Assembly: GCF_900475285.1 (NCBI RefSeq)
Contig: NZ_LS483370.1
Coordinates: 1,874,001-1,938,000 of the forward strand
Direction of reading: 5' to 3'
Length of the DNA: 64,000 bases
Source of the DNA: Pseudomonas taetrolens
Lineage (GTDB): Bacteria > Pseudomonadota > Gammaproteobacteria > Pseudomonadales > Pseudomonadaceae
The translations under genes were made by a program, and so were the position numbers. This document shows, in pieces, positions 10,329-20,327 of the stretch (position 1 is the stretch's first letter; each line of letters begins with the position of its first letter). A model generated the notes under the pieces. That model was not told the origin of the DNA, did no database searches, and was given only the letters and a program-made list of their open reading frames with translations.

Positions 10329-13097
10329 TCAGATGGATATTAAAAGGTTGACCGGCAACGTATCGAAAGCGTCGCAGACCCTCAGCCCCTTCTTTTTAAT
10401 GACTGTGGTGTCTCCCAAAAGTCCCTTTAATGTGTCACCCGATCCGGCAAACGGTAATTCAATGACCGTATCTATCCATATGGATTGATTGTTTTCGCCA
10501 AGTGTATGATTTTGAGTGGTATTCGCAGTGAGCCGGGGCACCGCGATCACTGCATATTGATCACCTGACTGCCGGGCAAATGCCAGCACCTGATCCGCAT
10601 GCGGGCCGGTCACTTTCAGGGGCAGATAACGGCCGCGACTGAACAGTTCGGGGTGCTCGGCCCGGCATTTCAATGTACGGGCAATCAAGGCCTGTTTGAT
10701 CGCGCCGCTGCGCCATTCGGCGAGCATTTGCGGGGCTGACCGCGGGCTGTCGAGCATTGCCTGGCGCTGGTCAAAATCCACCGCACGGCGGTTGTCCGGG
10801 TCCACCAGGCTCAAGTCCCAGAGTTCGCTGCCCTGATAGAAGTCGGGCACACCGGGGGTGGTCATTTTCAGCAGGCACTGGCTCAGCCCGTTCAAGGCCC
10901 CCGCGCTGGCAATCGACTCACAGGCCTTGTGCACTGCCGTGCGCAGTACCAAGCCGTCAGTTTGCAGCAGCAGGCGCTGGAGGAACGTCTCTACGGCGTG
11001 CTCATAGGGTTCGTTCGGCGCCGCCCATGCCGTCTCAAGCTTGGCTTCGCGCAAGGCTTTGAGCTGCCACAGCCAGAGCCGTTCGTAGTAGCGCTGCAAG
11101 CCTTCGGCGTCATCGGGACGCAGTTCCAGTGGCCAGGTGCCGAGCAAGGTCTGATAGAGGATCAGCTCATCGCCCGGCGTCGGCCCGCTGGTATCTGTGC
11201 GCAGCGGGACCGCCAGGGCGCGCCACGCCTGGACACAGTGTGCATACCAGATGCTGCGTTCGCTGAGCACGGCCAGTCGTGCGCGGCAGTCTTCACCGCG
11301 TTTGTGGTCATGGGTGGCGGTCGCCAGCAGGTTGTCCGGGAAGTGTTCGAGCCGTTGCTGGCAGGCCTGGTGAAAGGCTTCGGGCGTCGCACTGAAGCGC
11401 TCGGTGCTGAAACCCACGTCGTTGCGTGAGAGCAGTACGCCGTAGCGATAGAAGGCGGTGTCTTCCACCGCTTTGGCCGCCGTGGGCGAGGTTAGCTGCT
11501 GAAAGCGCACGCAGGCATGCCTGAGGAGTTTGCGGGAGCGGCCCGGGAGCCGACTGCGCCAGCGTTCTGTGCCAAGCCAGCGCTCCAGGTAATCCAGTAC
11601 GGGCCAGTCGGATTCATTCAGGTCGCTGTGTGCACCTTGCAGTGCTTGCTGGAATACGGCTTCGTCGGCCGGCCTGCGCCCGGCCGCGCTGATATAGGTG
11701 CGGTACACCGGAAAATGTATGACCAGTGCCTTCAATGCCCGGCGGATGGCGCCCAGGGTCAGGTCACGGCTCATCAGGTCATCGCGGGCAACGTCCATCA
11801 GGGCGCGGGCGACCCGTTCCGTGTCGCCTGCCAGAGAACCGTTCAGGATCTGTTGGCGGGCAAGCAAGGCCTCGGGTTTGAATTCGCCGATCCGGTGGCT
11901 GTGCGCGGCCCACAGGTCGGCCAGGGGTTGTGCGCCCTGCGGGTCGTGCTGCAGCAGCGAAACCTGATCCATGAACTCGTAACCGGTGGTGCCGTCTACC
12001 CACCAGTCGCCGGGCAGTTGTTCATCCAGGCCCAGAATTTTTTCGACATGAATGGGGAAGTGACGGCCCGGCACCAGGCGCTCGATCCGCCGTCGCAATT
12101 TGCGGCAATAGCCCCTGGGGTCTGCGAGCCCGTCGATGTGATCGATGCGCAGACCGTCAACCAGCCCCTCGGCGATCAGCTGGAATATCTTGCCGTGGGT
12201 GGCTTCAAATACCGTTGGACGCTCCACGCGTAACCCGGCCAGCTCGTTGACATCAAAGAAGCGTCGCCAATTGATGTCATCGGCGGCCGTGCGCCAACTG
12301 GCCAGCCGGTACGACTGGCGCTCCAGCAGTTGGTGCAGGCGCTCAAAGCCCGCAGCACCCCGGGCATCGTACTGCAGCAATTGCTGTTCAATTGCTTGCC
12401 GGCACGAAGGTGCCTGCGTCAGGTGCGCCAGTTCGGCCTGCAACGCTTGCGCGTGGTGCCTGGGGTCGTGAGAGCCCTGTAAACCCTCGAAGCGCGCCGC
12501 CAGTGCGTGGAGTGCGGGCTGCCCGGAACCGCTCAACAACTTGCCGTAATCCCGTGGACAAATCGGGAAGTGATGGCTGCCGTGCTCGGCGTGAAAATCC
12601 CCGGCATCGGGGTTGTAGCGCAAGCGGACACTGCCGTCCTGCAAGGTGGCTGCGTAATCGTTGGCGAGAAAGGGCAGCAGCAGTTGCCCTTCCAGCAAAG
12701 GGTCGGAGGAGTGCCACTTGATATCAAAGAATTCGGCGTACGGGCTGGAGCGGCCCCAGGCCAGAAGGTCTTGCCACCACGGATTATCCGCCCCACCGAC
12801 CGCCATATGATTGGACACGATATCGAGGATCAGGCTCATGCCGTGTGCCCTCAGCCCGGCCACCAGCCGCCGCAGGGCCGGTTCGCCCCCCAGAGCCGGG
12901 CTGACTCGGGTCGGGTCGACTACATCGTAGCCATGCAGGGAACCTTCCCGGGCGGTGAGCAAGGGCGAAGCGTAGACATGACTGATGCCCAAACGCGCGA
13001 AATACGGCACCTGCCGGCAAGCATCATCGAGGGTGAACCCCGGGTAAAACTGCAGGCGCATCGTGGCGCGCAGTGCCGTGCAGGTGCGGGGCGTCAT
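10329..13097 (-). CDS. treY: Malto-oligosyltrehalose synthase TreY
   Basis: The 922-residue protein is a GH13_26 enzyme that converts the reducing end of a maltodextrin from an alpha-1,4 to an alpha-1,1 link. The N-terminus (LRATMRLQFYPGFTLDDA) is typical of the family. D319 (DGLRIDHIDGL) is the nucleophile, HVEKILGLDE carries the acid/base Glu and TATHDHKRGED the third catalytic region. The ATG overlaps the malQ stop by 4 bp. TreY works with TreZ, encoded two genes upstream, to release free trehalose. The C-terminal region from about residue 820 is less conserved and ends with a segment rich in hydrophobic residues. Confidence 0.96.
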   Translation of the reverse strand: MTPRTCTALRATMRLQFYPGFTLDDACRQVPYFARLGISHVYASPLLTAREGSLHGYDVVDPTRVSPALGGEPALRRLVAGLRAHGMSLILDIVSNHMAVGGADNPWWQDLLAWGRSSPYAEFFDIKWHSSDPLLEGQLLLPFLANDYAATLQDGSVRLRYNPDAGDFHAEHGSHHFPICPRDYGKLLSGSGQPALHALAARFEGLQGSHDPRHHAQALQAELAHLTQAPSCRQAIEQQLLQYDARGAAGFERLHQLLERQSYRLASWRTAADDINWRRFFDVNELAGLRVERPTVFEATHGKIFQLIAEGLVDGLRIDHIDGLADPRGYCRKLRRRIERLVPGRHFPIHVEKILGLDEQLPGDWWVDGTTGYEFMDQVSLLQHDPQGAQPLADLWAAHSHRIGEFKPEALLARQQILNGSLAGDTERVARALMDVARDDLMSRDLTLGAIRRALKALVIHFPVYRTYISAAGRRPADEAVFQQALQGAHSDLNESDWPVLDYLERWLGTERWRSRLPGRSRKLLRHACVRFQQLTSPTAAKAVEDTAFYRYGVLLSRNDVGFSTERFSATPEAFHQACQQRLEHFPDNLLATATHDHKRGEDCRARLAVLSERSIWYAHCVQAWRALAVPLRTDTSGPTPGDELILYQTLLGTWPLELRPDDAEGLQRYYERLWLWQLKALREAKLETAWAAPNEPYEHAVETFLQRLLLQTDGLVLRTAVHKACESIASAGALNGLSQCLLKMTTPGVPDFYQGSELWDLSLVDPDNRRAVDFDQRQAMLDSPRSAPQMLAEWRSGAIKQALIARTLKCRAEHPELFSRGRYLPLKVTGPHADQVLAFARQSGDQYAVIAVPRLTANTTQNHTLGENNQSIWIDTVIELPFAGSGDTLKGLLGDTTVIKKKGLRVCDAFDTLPVNLLISI

Positions 13098-15175
13098 TGG
13101 TCACGCTCTTGCGCCTGCAGTCGGGCACAGGCCAGCAACTCCAGGCGCCGGGCCACCGCCGGATTATCGAGCACGGTTTCACAGTCGCCGGGCAAACGCC
13201 GTTGCCAGTTGGGATGGAGGCTGACCGTCCCGGGCAGGTTGGCCTGTTCTTCGAGGCCCAGGGCGTCTTCGATGGGCAGCAGTACCAGCGGCGCCCGGGT
13301 ATGGCCGAGAAAGCGCACACTGGCATCAAGGACCTGATCGCTGCCCGAGGACTCCTCCTGAAAGTTTTGCGGGTCATGACTGAGGGCATCGTGCAAGCCT
13401 GCGCGTTCATGTTGGCGGTTCTCGCGCCAGTGTGCCTCGGTGGCCGGGTCCAGCAGGCCCAGACGTACACTCCAGTCAATGTCGCGTCCAAGCCACCAGC
13501 CATTGAGGGTCGGCAGATCATGGGTGCTGGTGGTGGCCAGGGCGTTGTCCGGCCAGTCCAGAATGGGGCGGAAACGAGCGCCGTAGTCCTGTTCGAACAA
13601 CAGCACCCGCATGCCCAGGATTGAGCGCTCGCCAAGTTTGTCACGCAGGCCTTCGGGGACCGTGCCCAGGTCTTCGCCCAGCACCACGGCCCGGTGCCGC
13701 ACCGATTCCAGCGCCAACAGACGCAACAGGTCTTCGACCGGGTAATACAGATAGGCACCTTCATGGGGGGACGCGCCCAAGGGGATGACCCAGAGTCGTT
13801 GCAGGCCCATGATATGGTCGATTCGCAGCCCCCCTGCATGTGCAAAGTTGGCCCGCAGCATTTCGATGAAGGCACGAAACCCGTTGCGCTTGAGTCCGTC
13901 CGGGGAAAACGCCGATATACCCCAGCCTTGCCCGGTACGGTTCAGCAGATCGGGTGGGGCGCCGACGGTGAGATGTGCCAGCAGTTCGTCCTGGCGGCAC
14001 CAGGCCTGGCTACCGCTGCCATCAGCGCCCACGGCGAGGTCAGCAATCAGGCCGATGGCCATACCGCTGTCGCGGGCGGCTTTTTGCGCCTGTGACAGGC
14101 CGCGCGCAATCAGCCACTGACAAAACGCGTAATAGCCGATGTCGTGACTGTGCTCGTCAGCGAACACCAGCAGCGCCGGGCTATTGGGGTCGCGCCATTG
14201 CTCGGGCCAGTGGCGCCAGTCAATGGCCTGGTGCTCGGCCGCATTGCGCGCCTGCAACGCTTCAAAGCGGCAATGGTTTTCGAGGGCTTCGCCGCCAGTG
14301 TCGCGAAACATATTGAACTCACCCAGGGTCGGCGGTTCATCGAGCAGGAAATTTTCATACAACTGGCGCAGCAAGGATTGCTTGGCCACGGTTGCGGCGG
14401 GCCAGTCAATCAATGGCAGTTGTGCAAGCCTCTGCAGTTCGTCCCGCAGCCCGATCTGATCAATCGCCCGTTCTACGGCGTCTTCGCCCAGTACGCTGGC
14501 GGGTGCGGCATACAGGCTGTTGAAAAACAGGCGGCTGGAGGGTGAATACGGACTGTATCGATGAGGGTCGCAACTGAACATGGCATGCAGCGGACTGATC
14601 GCCAGTACATCCGCCCCGCGTTCTCCGGCCGCTACGGCGAAATCCTCAAGGGCTTGAGTATCACCAAAGCCTCCGTCTCCAGGGCGTTGCAGGCCATACA
14701 CTTGCACGCTCAAGCCCCAGGTACGGGGTGTGCTGGTTTGCACGGCATCGGCCATGCTGAAGCAGCGTTGCGGGGCAACTGCCAGGGTGAAGTGCTGATC
14801 TTCTATTTGCGCCCGGTGATAACCGACCGGGACCATTCCCGGCAGGTAGGCGTCTGCGTCCAGCTGAATAGAGAGTGTGCCGCCGGTTTCAAGGTGAATG
14901 ACACACTGGCTATGGGGGAAAAAATAACGGGTCAGGTCCAGACCTCTACCCGCATCTGCGGTCAGCAGTGGCGGCAGGCGTTTGTCTTGTTGTTCCAGTT
15001 GCAAATTCAGCAGGCTGGCCTCAATCGCTTCCGCGGTGTCGGCCTGCAGGCCCAGGCCGGCCAGCACCGCGACCAGAACGTGCGGGGCAACATGATGTGG
15101 CTGGCCATTGGCATCGACCCAATCCACGGCCAGGCCTGCGCGGCTGGCGAGAATTTCAAGTTGGGCTGTGCTCAT
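13094..15175 (-). CDS. malQ: 4-alpha-glucanotransferase (amylomaltase) MalQ
   Basis: The 693-residue protein is a GH77 disproportionating enzyme that moves malto-oligosaccharide segments between chains. The catalytic motifs GGLRIDHIMGLQRLW (nucleophile Asp), VVLGEDLGTVPEGL (acid/base Glu) and STHDLPTLNGWW are all present. The length fits the bacterial type with an extra N-terminal domain. Its start lies inside the 3' end of treZ (20-bp overlap) and has GGAGAG upstream. Its stop overlaps treY by 4 bp. In this setting it would lengthen short dextrins into substrates for TreY. Confidence 0.96.
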   Translation of the reverse strand: MSTAQLEILASRAGLAVDWVDANGQPHHVAPHVLVAVLAGLGLQADTAEAIEASLLNLQLEQQDKRLPPLLTADAGRGLDLTRYFFPHSQCVIHLETGGTLSIQLDADAYLPGMVPVGYHRAQIEDQHFTLAVAPQRCFSMADAVQTSTPRTWGLSVQVYGLQRPGDGGFGDTQALEDFAVAAGERGADVLAISPLHAMFSCDPHRYSPYSPSSRLFFNSLYAAPASVLGEDAVERAIDQIGLRDELQRLAQLPLIDWPAATVAKQSLLRQLYENFLLDEPPTLGEFNMFRDTGGEALENHCRFEALQARNAAEHQAIDWRHWPEQWRDPNSPALLVFADEHSHDIGYYAFCQWLIARGLSQAQKAARDSGMAIGLIADLAVGADGSGSQAWCRQDELLAHLTVGAPPDLLNRTGQGWGISAFSPDGLKRNGFRAFIEMLRANFAHAGGLRIDHIMGLQRLWVIPLGASPHEGAYLYYPVEDLLRLLALESVRHRAVVLGEDLGTVPEGLRDKLGERSILGMRVLLFEQDYGARFRPILDWPDNALATTSTHDLPTLNGWWLGRDIDWSVRLGLLDPATEAHWRENRQHERAGLHDALSHDPQNFQEESSGSDQVLDASVRFLGHTRAPLVLLPIEDALGLEEQANLPGTVSLHPNWQRRLPGDCETVLDNPAVARRLELLACARLQAQERDQ

Positions 15176-16964
15176 GGGCGCTCTCCAGTGAGGGGGAAAT
15201 GGTCAGGCTGACTAAAACGCTATAAGGCGCTAACAGGTGAGTGGCTTGCAGGTGTTCGAGCACTGCGCAAGGGCTCTGGAACAGCACGTGGGCATTGGCC
15301 GGCGGGTCAAGCGGGGCCGGCTGCGCAGACAGGTTCAAGGCGATGTTCAGCACACGGTCATCGGCCATGCGCCAGCGTGCCCATACCGCGCCTTCGGCCA
15401 GGATCTGCGACCCCAGTGCCTGTACTGCACCGAGGCGGGGAATGATGTGTCGCTGACGGATCTGCAGCAGTTGCTCGTACAGCGCTTGCATGTCGTGGTG
15501 CGGCCCTGGCTGCGGGGGCTCGAGCCGGGGCCGTGAAGCCACGAAGGTGGCCCGGTCGTTCGGATCGGGAATCACCGGACTGTCCAGGCCGGAGAAGGCG
15601 CTGAACTCGGCAAATTCTTTACGTCGGCCCTCGCTCACGGCCAGGGCCAGTTCGCCGGTGTAGTCGGTGAAAAACAAAAAGGGCTCAGGCGCAGCCATTT
15701 CGTCGCCCATGAACAGCAGCGGGATCATTGGTGACAACAACAGCAGGGCCGTTGCAGCCCGCAAGGCCTGGGGCGGGCACAGTCGATGCAGCCGCTCCCC
15801 CAGGGCGCGGTTACCGATCTGGTCATGGTTTTGCAAAAACAATACGAAGGCAGTCGGCGGCAGATGAGCGCTTGGCTCGCCGCGAGCACGGCCGTGTCGG
15901 TCGTTGTGCCCCTGAAACACAAAGCCCTGGCTCAGGCAGCGTGCCAGCTTTTCGGTGCTGTTTTCTGCAAACTCGGCGTAATAGGCGTCAGTTTCTCCGG
16001 TCAGCAGGTGCTGCAGCACGTTATGTCCATCATCATTCCACTGCGCGTCATAGTCCTCGCCCAGCAAAAACGCCTGGTTGAACTCGTTTTCCAGGGTCAG
16101 CCATACGTGGCGGGCGGGGTCGACCTGGTGACGGACCTGATCGGCCAGCTCCTGCAGGAAGTCGGGATGATTGATCGCATGCACCGCATCCAGGCGCAGC
16201 CCGTCCACCCGGTAGTCCCGCAGCCACATCAGCGCGTTATCAATGAAAAAATCCCTTACTTCACGGCGCTCGTAATGGATGCCCGAGCCCCACGGTGTGT
16301 GGGTGTCCTTGTGAAAAAAAGGGCTGGCATAACGTGGCAGATAATTGCCTTCAGGGCCGAAGTGGTTGTACACCACGTCGACCATGACCATCAGCCCGAG
16401 GCCGTGGGCGTCGTCGATCAGTTGCTTGAGTTCACGGGGCGAACCGTAGGTGTCATGCGGCGCATAGAGCAGGGCGCCGTCGTAGCCCCAGTTGCGCTCA
16501 CCGCTGAACTGGGCCAGCGGCATCAGTTCAATGGCCGTCACTCCCAGTTGCGCCAGACGCGGTAGCTGCCGGGCGACGCCGGCATACCCGCCGAGCACGC
16601 CCACATGCAGCTCGTAGATAACCGCTTCATGCCACGGGCGGCCGGTCCAGCGAGGGTGCTGCCAGGTGTAATCCTGCGGATCGACCACCACGCTGTAGCC
16701 TGCAATCCCGCCGTCCTGAGCGCGTGATGCCGGATCGGGCACTTCAACGGCGCCATCGATGCTGTAGCGATACTGCGTACCTGCGCCGCAGGGGGTCTCC
16801 AGTAAGAACCAGCCATTGGCCTGAGGCTGCATCGCCAGCGAGTGACCTTCTTTGAACGCGACGCTGACGGCCTGTGCATCGGGCGCCCACAGGGTAAATC
16901 GCGTGTGCCGGGGACCCAGCAAGTGAGCACCATGGGGCCATGTTTCCAATGTCCGTAAAGGCAT
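15156..16964 (-). CDS. treZ: Malto-oligosyltrehalose trehalohydrolase TreZ
   Basis: The 602-residue protein is a GH13_10 enzyme that hydrolyses the link next to the terminal trehalosyl unit made by TreY and frees trehalose. An N-terminal CBM48-like domain (RFTLWAPDAQAVSVAF) precedes the barrel. GLRLDAVHAINH has the nucleophile, LENEFNQAFLL the acid/base Glu and FLQNHDQIGNRALGERL the third catalytic Asp. AGAGG lies 9 bp before the ATG. The gene starts 16 bp after glgA stops and overlaps malQ, so all belong to one minus-strand operon. Confidence 0.96.
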   Translation of the reverse strand: MPLRTLETWPHGAHLLGPRHTRFTLWAPDAQAVSVAFKEGHSLAMQPQANGWFLLETPCGAGTQYRYSIDGAVEVPDPASRAQDGGIAGYSVVVDPQDYTWQHPRWTGRPWHEAVIYELHVGVLGGYAGVARQLPRLAQLGVTAIELMPLAQFSGERNWGYDGALLYAPHDTYGSPRELKQLIDDAHGLGLMVMVDVVYNHFGPEGNYLPRYASPFFHKDTHTPWGSGIHYERREVRDFFIDNALMWLRDYRVDGLRLDAVHAINHPDFLQELADQVRHQVDPARHVWLTLENEFNQAFLLGEDYDAQWNDDGHNVLQHLLTGETDAYYAEFAENSTEKLARCLSQGFVFQGHNDRHGRARGEPSAHLPPTAFVLFLQNHDQIGNRALGERLHRLCPPQALRAATALLLLSPMIPLLFMGDEMAAPEPFLFFTDYTGELALAVSEGRRKEFAEFSAFSGLDSPVIPDPNDRATFVASRPRLEPPQPGPHHDMQALYEQLLQIRQRHIIPRLGAVQALGSQILAEGAVWARWRMADDRVLNIALNLSAQPAPLDPPANAHVLFQSPCAVLEHLQATHLLAPYSVLVSLTISPSLESAHEHSPT

Positions 16965-16980
16965 CGATATAGGCCTCTTG

Positions 16981-18549
16981 TCAGGGATTTACGGCTCTGC
17001 TCCGCGAGTTCACGACCAGTTGTTCATAGAGCTCCGCGTAGGGTTTCACGGCTTTGCACCAGTGAAACGGTGCAGACATGGCGCGGCAACGCATCGCGTT
17101 GAACAGCCCCGGAAATGCGTACACCTTGAACGCTCGGCAGAGGGCTTCCTTGTAACTCTCTACGGTGGACTCATCGAAAAGAAAACCGGTGACCCCGTTT
17201 TCGATGGTGTCAGCCAGGCCGCCGGTGTTGCGTGCCACGGGCAGTGAGCCGAAACGTTGCGCATACATTTGGCTCAGGCCACAGGGTTCGTAGCGTGAAG
17301 GCATCAATAAAAAGTCGCTGCCAGCGAATATGCGCCGGGCATCGGTTTCGTTAAAACCGATGCGCACGCTGATCTGCCCGGGGAAGCGCAGTGCCAGCTC
17401 ACGCATGGCCTGTTCTTCCTCTGGTTCACCACGACCGATGATCACGATCTGCCCGCCAGAGGCGACGATGTAGTCCGCTACGGCTTCGGTCAGGTCCAGA
17501 CCTTTTTGGTACACCAGGCGGGAAACCACGGCGAACAAGGGACCTGTGCAAGGCTTGAGCTCAAACAGGGTGCGCACATAGTCGGCATTCAAGGCCTTGC
17601 CCTGCCAGTCACCGATATTGAACGGCGCGATCAAATGCGGATCGGTCGAGGCTTCCCAGCTGTCATCGATGCCGTTGGGAATACCGCTGAGCAGACCTTG
17701 CTGGGTTTTACAGGCCAGAAAGCCGTCCAGCCCGCAACCAAACGTTGGCGTGGTGATCTCGGCGGCATAGGTCGCGCTGACCGTGGTGATATGGCTGGCG
17801 TAAGCCATCCCGGCCTTGAGGAACGACAGTTTGCCGTAGAACTCCATGCCTTCCTGTTGCAGTGCATGGGGCGGAATGCCCAGCTCCGGGCAGCAGGCCA
17901 GACTCACTACGCCCTGGTAGGCCAGGTTATGGATGGTGAACAGTGTCGGCGTGCGTTGACCGCGCCAATGCATGTACGCCGGAGCCAGTCCGGCCGGCCA
18001 GTCATGGGCATGTACCAGATCGGGTTGCCAGTGAATCTGTGCCAGGTTGGCTGCGATATCTGCGGCGGCCAGCCCAAGGCGGGCGAAGCGGATGTGATTG
18101 TCCGGCCAGTCGCGGCCATTATTCGCGCCGTAAGGTGTGCCTTCCCGTTCATACAGTTCGGGGCAGATCAGTACATAGACCACCAGCCCGTCCGGCAAGT
18201 CCATGCGCCCAATCTTGCAGGCTGGCAGGGCCGCATGGCCACCCAGCTCGCCGATGACATGAATTGGGTTATCGCTGTTCATCACTTGCGTATAGCCGGG
18301 AATCAACACCCGGACATCATGCAGGTGGCGCATGGCACGCGGCAGGGCCGCTGAAACATCTCCCAAACCGCCGGTCTTGATCAGGTCGGCCAGCTCGGAC
18401 GTGACGAACAGCACCTTCTTTTTATGCGGGCTGGCACTGCGGCCCGGGAGCGCTGCTTTGTTCGAGGGGGCCATACCCGAGACAGTAATTGCGTCATTGA
18501 CCAACGAGTCAAGACTTTCAGGGGGAGTAGGCGCAGCAGCACTGATCAT
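16981..18549 (-). CDS. glgA: Glycogen synthase GlgA
   Basis: This GT5 glycosyltransferase of 522 residues transfers glucose from ADP-glucose to a growing alpha-1,4-glucan. The N-terminal domain has LIKTGGLGDVSAALP, whose Lys contacts the nucleotide sugar. The C-terminal domain has VSRLVYQKGLDL and MPSRYEPCGLSQMYAQRFG. About 35 poorly conserved residues precede the fold. ATG 18549 has GGAGA 5 bp upstream and is preferred over an in-frame ATG at 18561 that overlaps that ribosome site. It heads the minus-strand block. No glgC is in the window, so the source of ADP-glucose, or an alternative role as in the GlgE pathway, cannot be judged here. Confidence 0.95.
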   Translation of the reverse strand: MISAAAPTPPESLDSLVNDAITVSGMAPSNKAALPGRSASPHKKKVLFVTSELADLIKTGGLGDVSAALPRAMRHLHDVRVLIPGYTQVMNSDNPIHVIGELGGHAALPACKIGRMDLPDGLVVYVLICPELYEREGTPYGANNGRDWPDNHIRFARLGLAAADIAANLAQIHWQPDLVHAHDWPAGLAPAYMHWRGQRTPTLFTIHNLAYQGVVSLACCPELGIPPHALQQEGMEFYGKLSFLKAGMAYASHITTVSATYAAEITTPTFGCGLDGFLACKTQQGLLSGIPNGIDDSWEASTDPHLIAPFNIGDWQGKALNADYVRTLFELKPCTGPLFAVVSRLVYQKGLDLTEAVADYIVASGGQIVIIGRGEPEEEQAMRELALRFPGQISVRIGFNETDARRIFAGSDFLLMPSRYEPCGLSQMYAQRFGSLPVARNTGGLADTIENGVTGFLFDESTVESYKEALCRAFKVYAFPGLFNAMRCRAMSAPFHWCKAVKPYAELYEQLVVNSRSRAVNP

Positions 18550-18989
18550 GGTTCTCTCCATTGTATTTATTGATCTGCCCCAGGCACGAAGCCGGGTGTG
18601 TACTCACTTCCTGTGGGTTAATGCACAACACTGCCTGTTTCGGTAAAGCGACCAATGGCCATACGACCCCAAAGGCAAAAAAAGCTGTGCAAGGACTGCA
18701 CCAAAAAGCCTGGTCCTATTCTTTAACCGACAAATCGCAGTTGTTGAAGGTTCCAATTTTAATGGCTGAAATACATGCCGGAATCAGTGTAGGAGAGATG
18801 GCAAGGCAGGCGAGGGCTCAAACACGGCCTTCTGCCCAACGGTGACGGGCCTGCGTCAGAATTGATGTACCGAGTCGTCAGATGAACTGCAGCATTTACC
18901 GGTTGCGTGCCCCATGAGCAGGCACAGGCGCATTGCGCGCCTGTGTTCATCGGGTATGTAGTGTGATTGCACCAATAGGGTGCATGGCC
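18550..18989. other. Intergenic region upstream of glgA
   Basis: About 440 bp separate the glgA start and the DUF411 stop. No convincing gene was seen; plus-strand open frames here lack a ribosome site and conserved sequence. It should hold the promoter of the glgA-treZ-malQ-treY block. A perfect hairpin at 18923-18945 (CACAGGCGC/GCGCCTGTG) lies downstream of the DUF411 gene on the minus strand but lacks a T-run, so it is at best a weak terminator. Confidence 0.4.
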
Positions 18990-19436
18990 TTAGTTGCCAG
19001 GGTATTCGGCAAGCACCTCGTCCCGTCCGTCGTTGCGCAAACCGATGACCTGGAACGCGTCTTTGCGATCACCCATCTCCATGCCCGGGGAACCTGTTGG
19101 CATGCCCGGTACGGCAATGCCCTTGAGGTCATCACGGCGGGTGAGGGCAACGACCTGATCGGCGGGCACGTGGCCTTCAACGAATTTGCCATTGATCACA
19201 CCGGTGTGGCACGACGCCAGGCGCGGGGCGACACCGAGGCGCTGTTTGACGCTGCTCATGTCGGCTTCAACATGGTCATTGACCTTGAAACCATTGGCTT
19301 GCAGGTGAGAAATCCAGCTTTTGCAACAGCCGCAATTGGCGTCGCGGTGTACGTCAATGGTCAGTTGTTCAGCAGCCTGGGCCATCGAGGTCAGCAGCAG
19401 GGCCGAGAGAGCGACAAGGCGCAATGGGGTTTTCAT
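18990..19436 (-). CDS. DUF411 periplasmic metal-binding protein
   Basis: This 148-residue protein has a signal peptide (MKTPLRLVALSALLLTSMAQA, probable cleavage after AQA) and a DUF411 domain. The HRDANCGCCKSW motif gives a CxCC cluster near residue 35. A second cysteine with histidine (ASCHTGVI) and a methionine-rich loop (GMPTGSPGMEMG) follow. DUF411 proteins often occur with copper resistance genes and are taken to bind copper in the periplasm. No copper gene is next to it here. It appears to be a single-gene unit. Confidence 0.88.
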   Translation of the reverse strand: MKTPLRLVALSALLLTSMAQAAEQLTIDVHRDANCGCCKSWISHLQANGFKVNDHVEADMSSVKQRLGVAPRLASCHTGVINGKFVEGHVPADQVVALTRRDDLKGIAVPGMPTGSPGMEMGDRKDAFQVIGLRNDGRDEVLAEYPGN

Positions 19437-19571
19437 CGAGTTCCTCTGGAGGTCGTAGGCGTTGGTGCGCCATTTTCAGATAATGTCAGCCTGCCCGACG
19501 CGTACTGTCAGGTGGCTGATAACAAGATGACAGTTTTGTCAGGTTGGGTCGGGATTCACCGTAAGCAAGGG

Positions 19572-20099
19572 TTATTTCAGCTGCAGGCTGGCACGGATGC
19601 CCTGGACTTCGGGCTCGGTGGCGGTATAGCCCTGTGCCGGTCCAGCGTAGGACAAGGCATAGGCTTTGCCTTCCCGGGTCGCGGCCACCAGTGTCTGAGT
19701 GATGACATGGTTGCCGTTCTGGGTAATTTTGCAGCGGGTTTCCAACGCTTCCAGCCCCCCCAGGGTGCTTTTGTGAATTTTATTGCAGGCGCTTTGATAA
19801 CCGGCTTTTGCGAAGTTTTGCTGCAGGGTCTTGCGCATTTGCAGCAAGACCGCCTCCATATTCACCTGATGCTCCGGCGTCAGCGTGGTCGAGGTCAGCT
19901 CCATGACCATCAAGGGGTCGCCATTGGCATCGTTCTTCACGGCCCGTTGCCGTTGGCCACTGTTATCGGGAGCCGGCGGGACGTCTTGCACTTCCCAGTC
20001 ACCGGGCCAGGTGATGAGCGGGGCGTCGGCCCACGCAGAGGGCAGGGCGAGGGCCAGGAGCAGTCCGGTCAATGCGGTGCAGCGGTATGAAAACGTCAT
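19572..20099 (-). CDS. DUF4946-type secreted protein
   Basis: The 175-residue product has a signal peptide (MTFSYRCTALTGLLLALALPSAWA) and a mature domain starting ADAPLITWPGDWEV. Two cysteines in the middle (SACNKIHKST and LETRCKIT) could form a disulfide. It resembles the DUF4946 family seen in Pseudomonas, whose function is unknown. ATG 20099 is preferred because the signal peptide starts there; an in-frame start at 20135 would add 12 hydrophilic residues. It is divergent from the transporter gene on the other side. Confidence 0.75.
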   Translation of the reverse strand: MTFSYRCTALTGLLLALALPSAWADAPLITWPGDWEVQDVPPAPDNSGQRQRAVKNDANGDPLMVMELTSTTLTPEHQVNMEAVLLQMRKTLQQNFAKAGYQSACNKIHKSTLGGLEALETRCKITQNGNHVITQTLVAATREGKAYALSYAGPAQGYTATEPEVQGIRASLQLK

Positions 20100-20327
20100 G
20101 GGCGACAGGCCTTGTGCGCGGTTTTTAGGCTTCAAAAGTGTATCAGTAGGTGTCCAGGTCTTGCTTTGGGCAGAGAGATCATTTGCACCATTCCTCAGCT
20201 AAACCTTTGCTTCTTATGTCTAATCCCGGACAATCGCGCCCCTCTTATGGCTGGGGCGTGGTCAGTAAGGTGTTTTTTTGTCCGCCCCGGCTGCGTGGTA
20301 ACGACCGGCTAGCGGAGATTCGACCGG

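Noticed and set aside
18561..18845. 94-codon open frame in the glgA upstream gap
   Set aside because: No ribosome site, no conserved sequence, and it covers the region expected to hold the glgA promoter.
18933..20090. 385-codon open frame on the plus strand
   Set aside because: It lies opposite the DUF411 and DUF4946 genes, which have signal peptides and family motifs. The frame is a by-product of GC-rich codon use.
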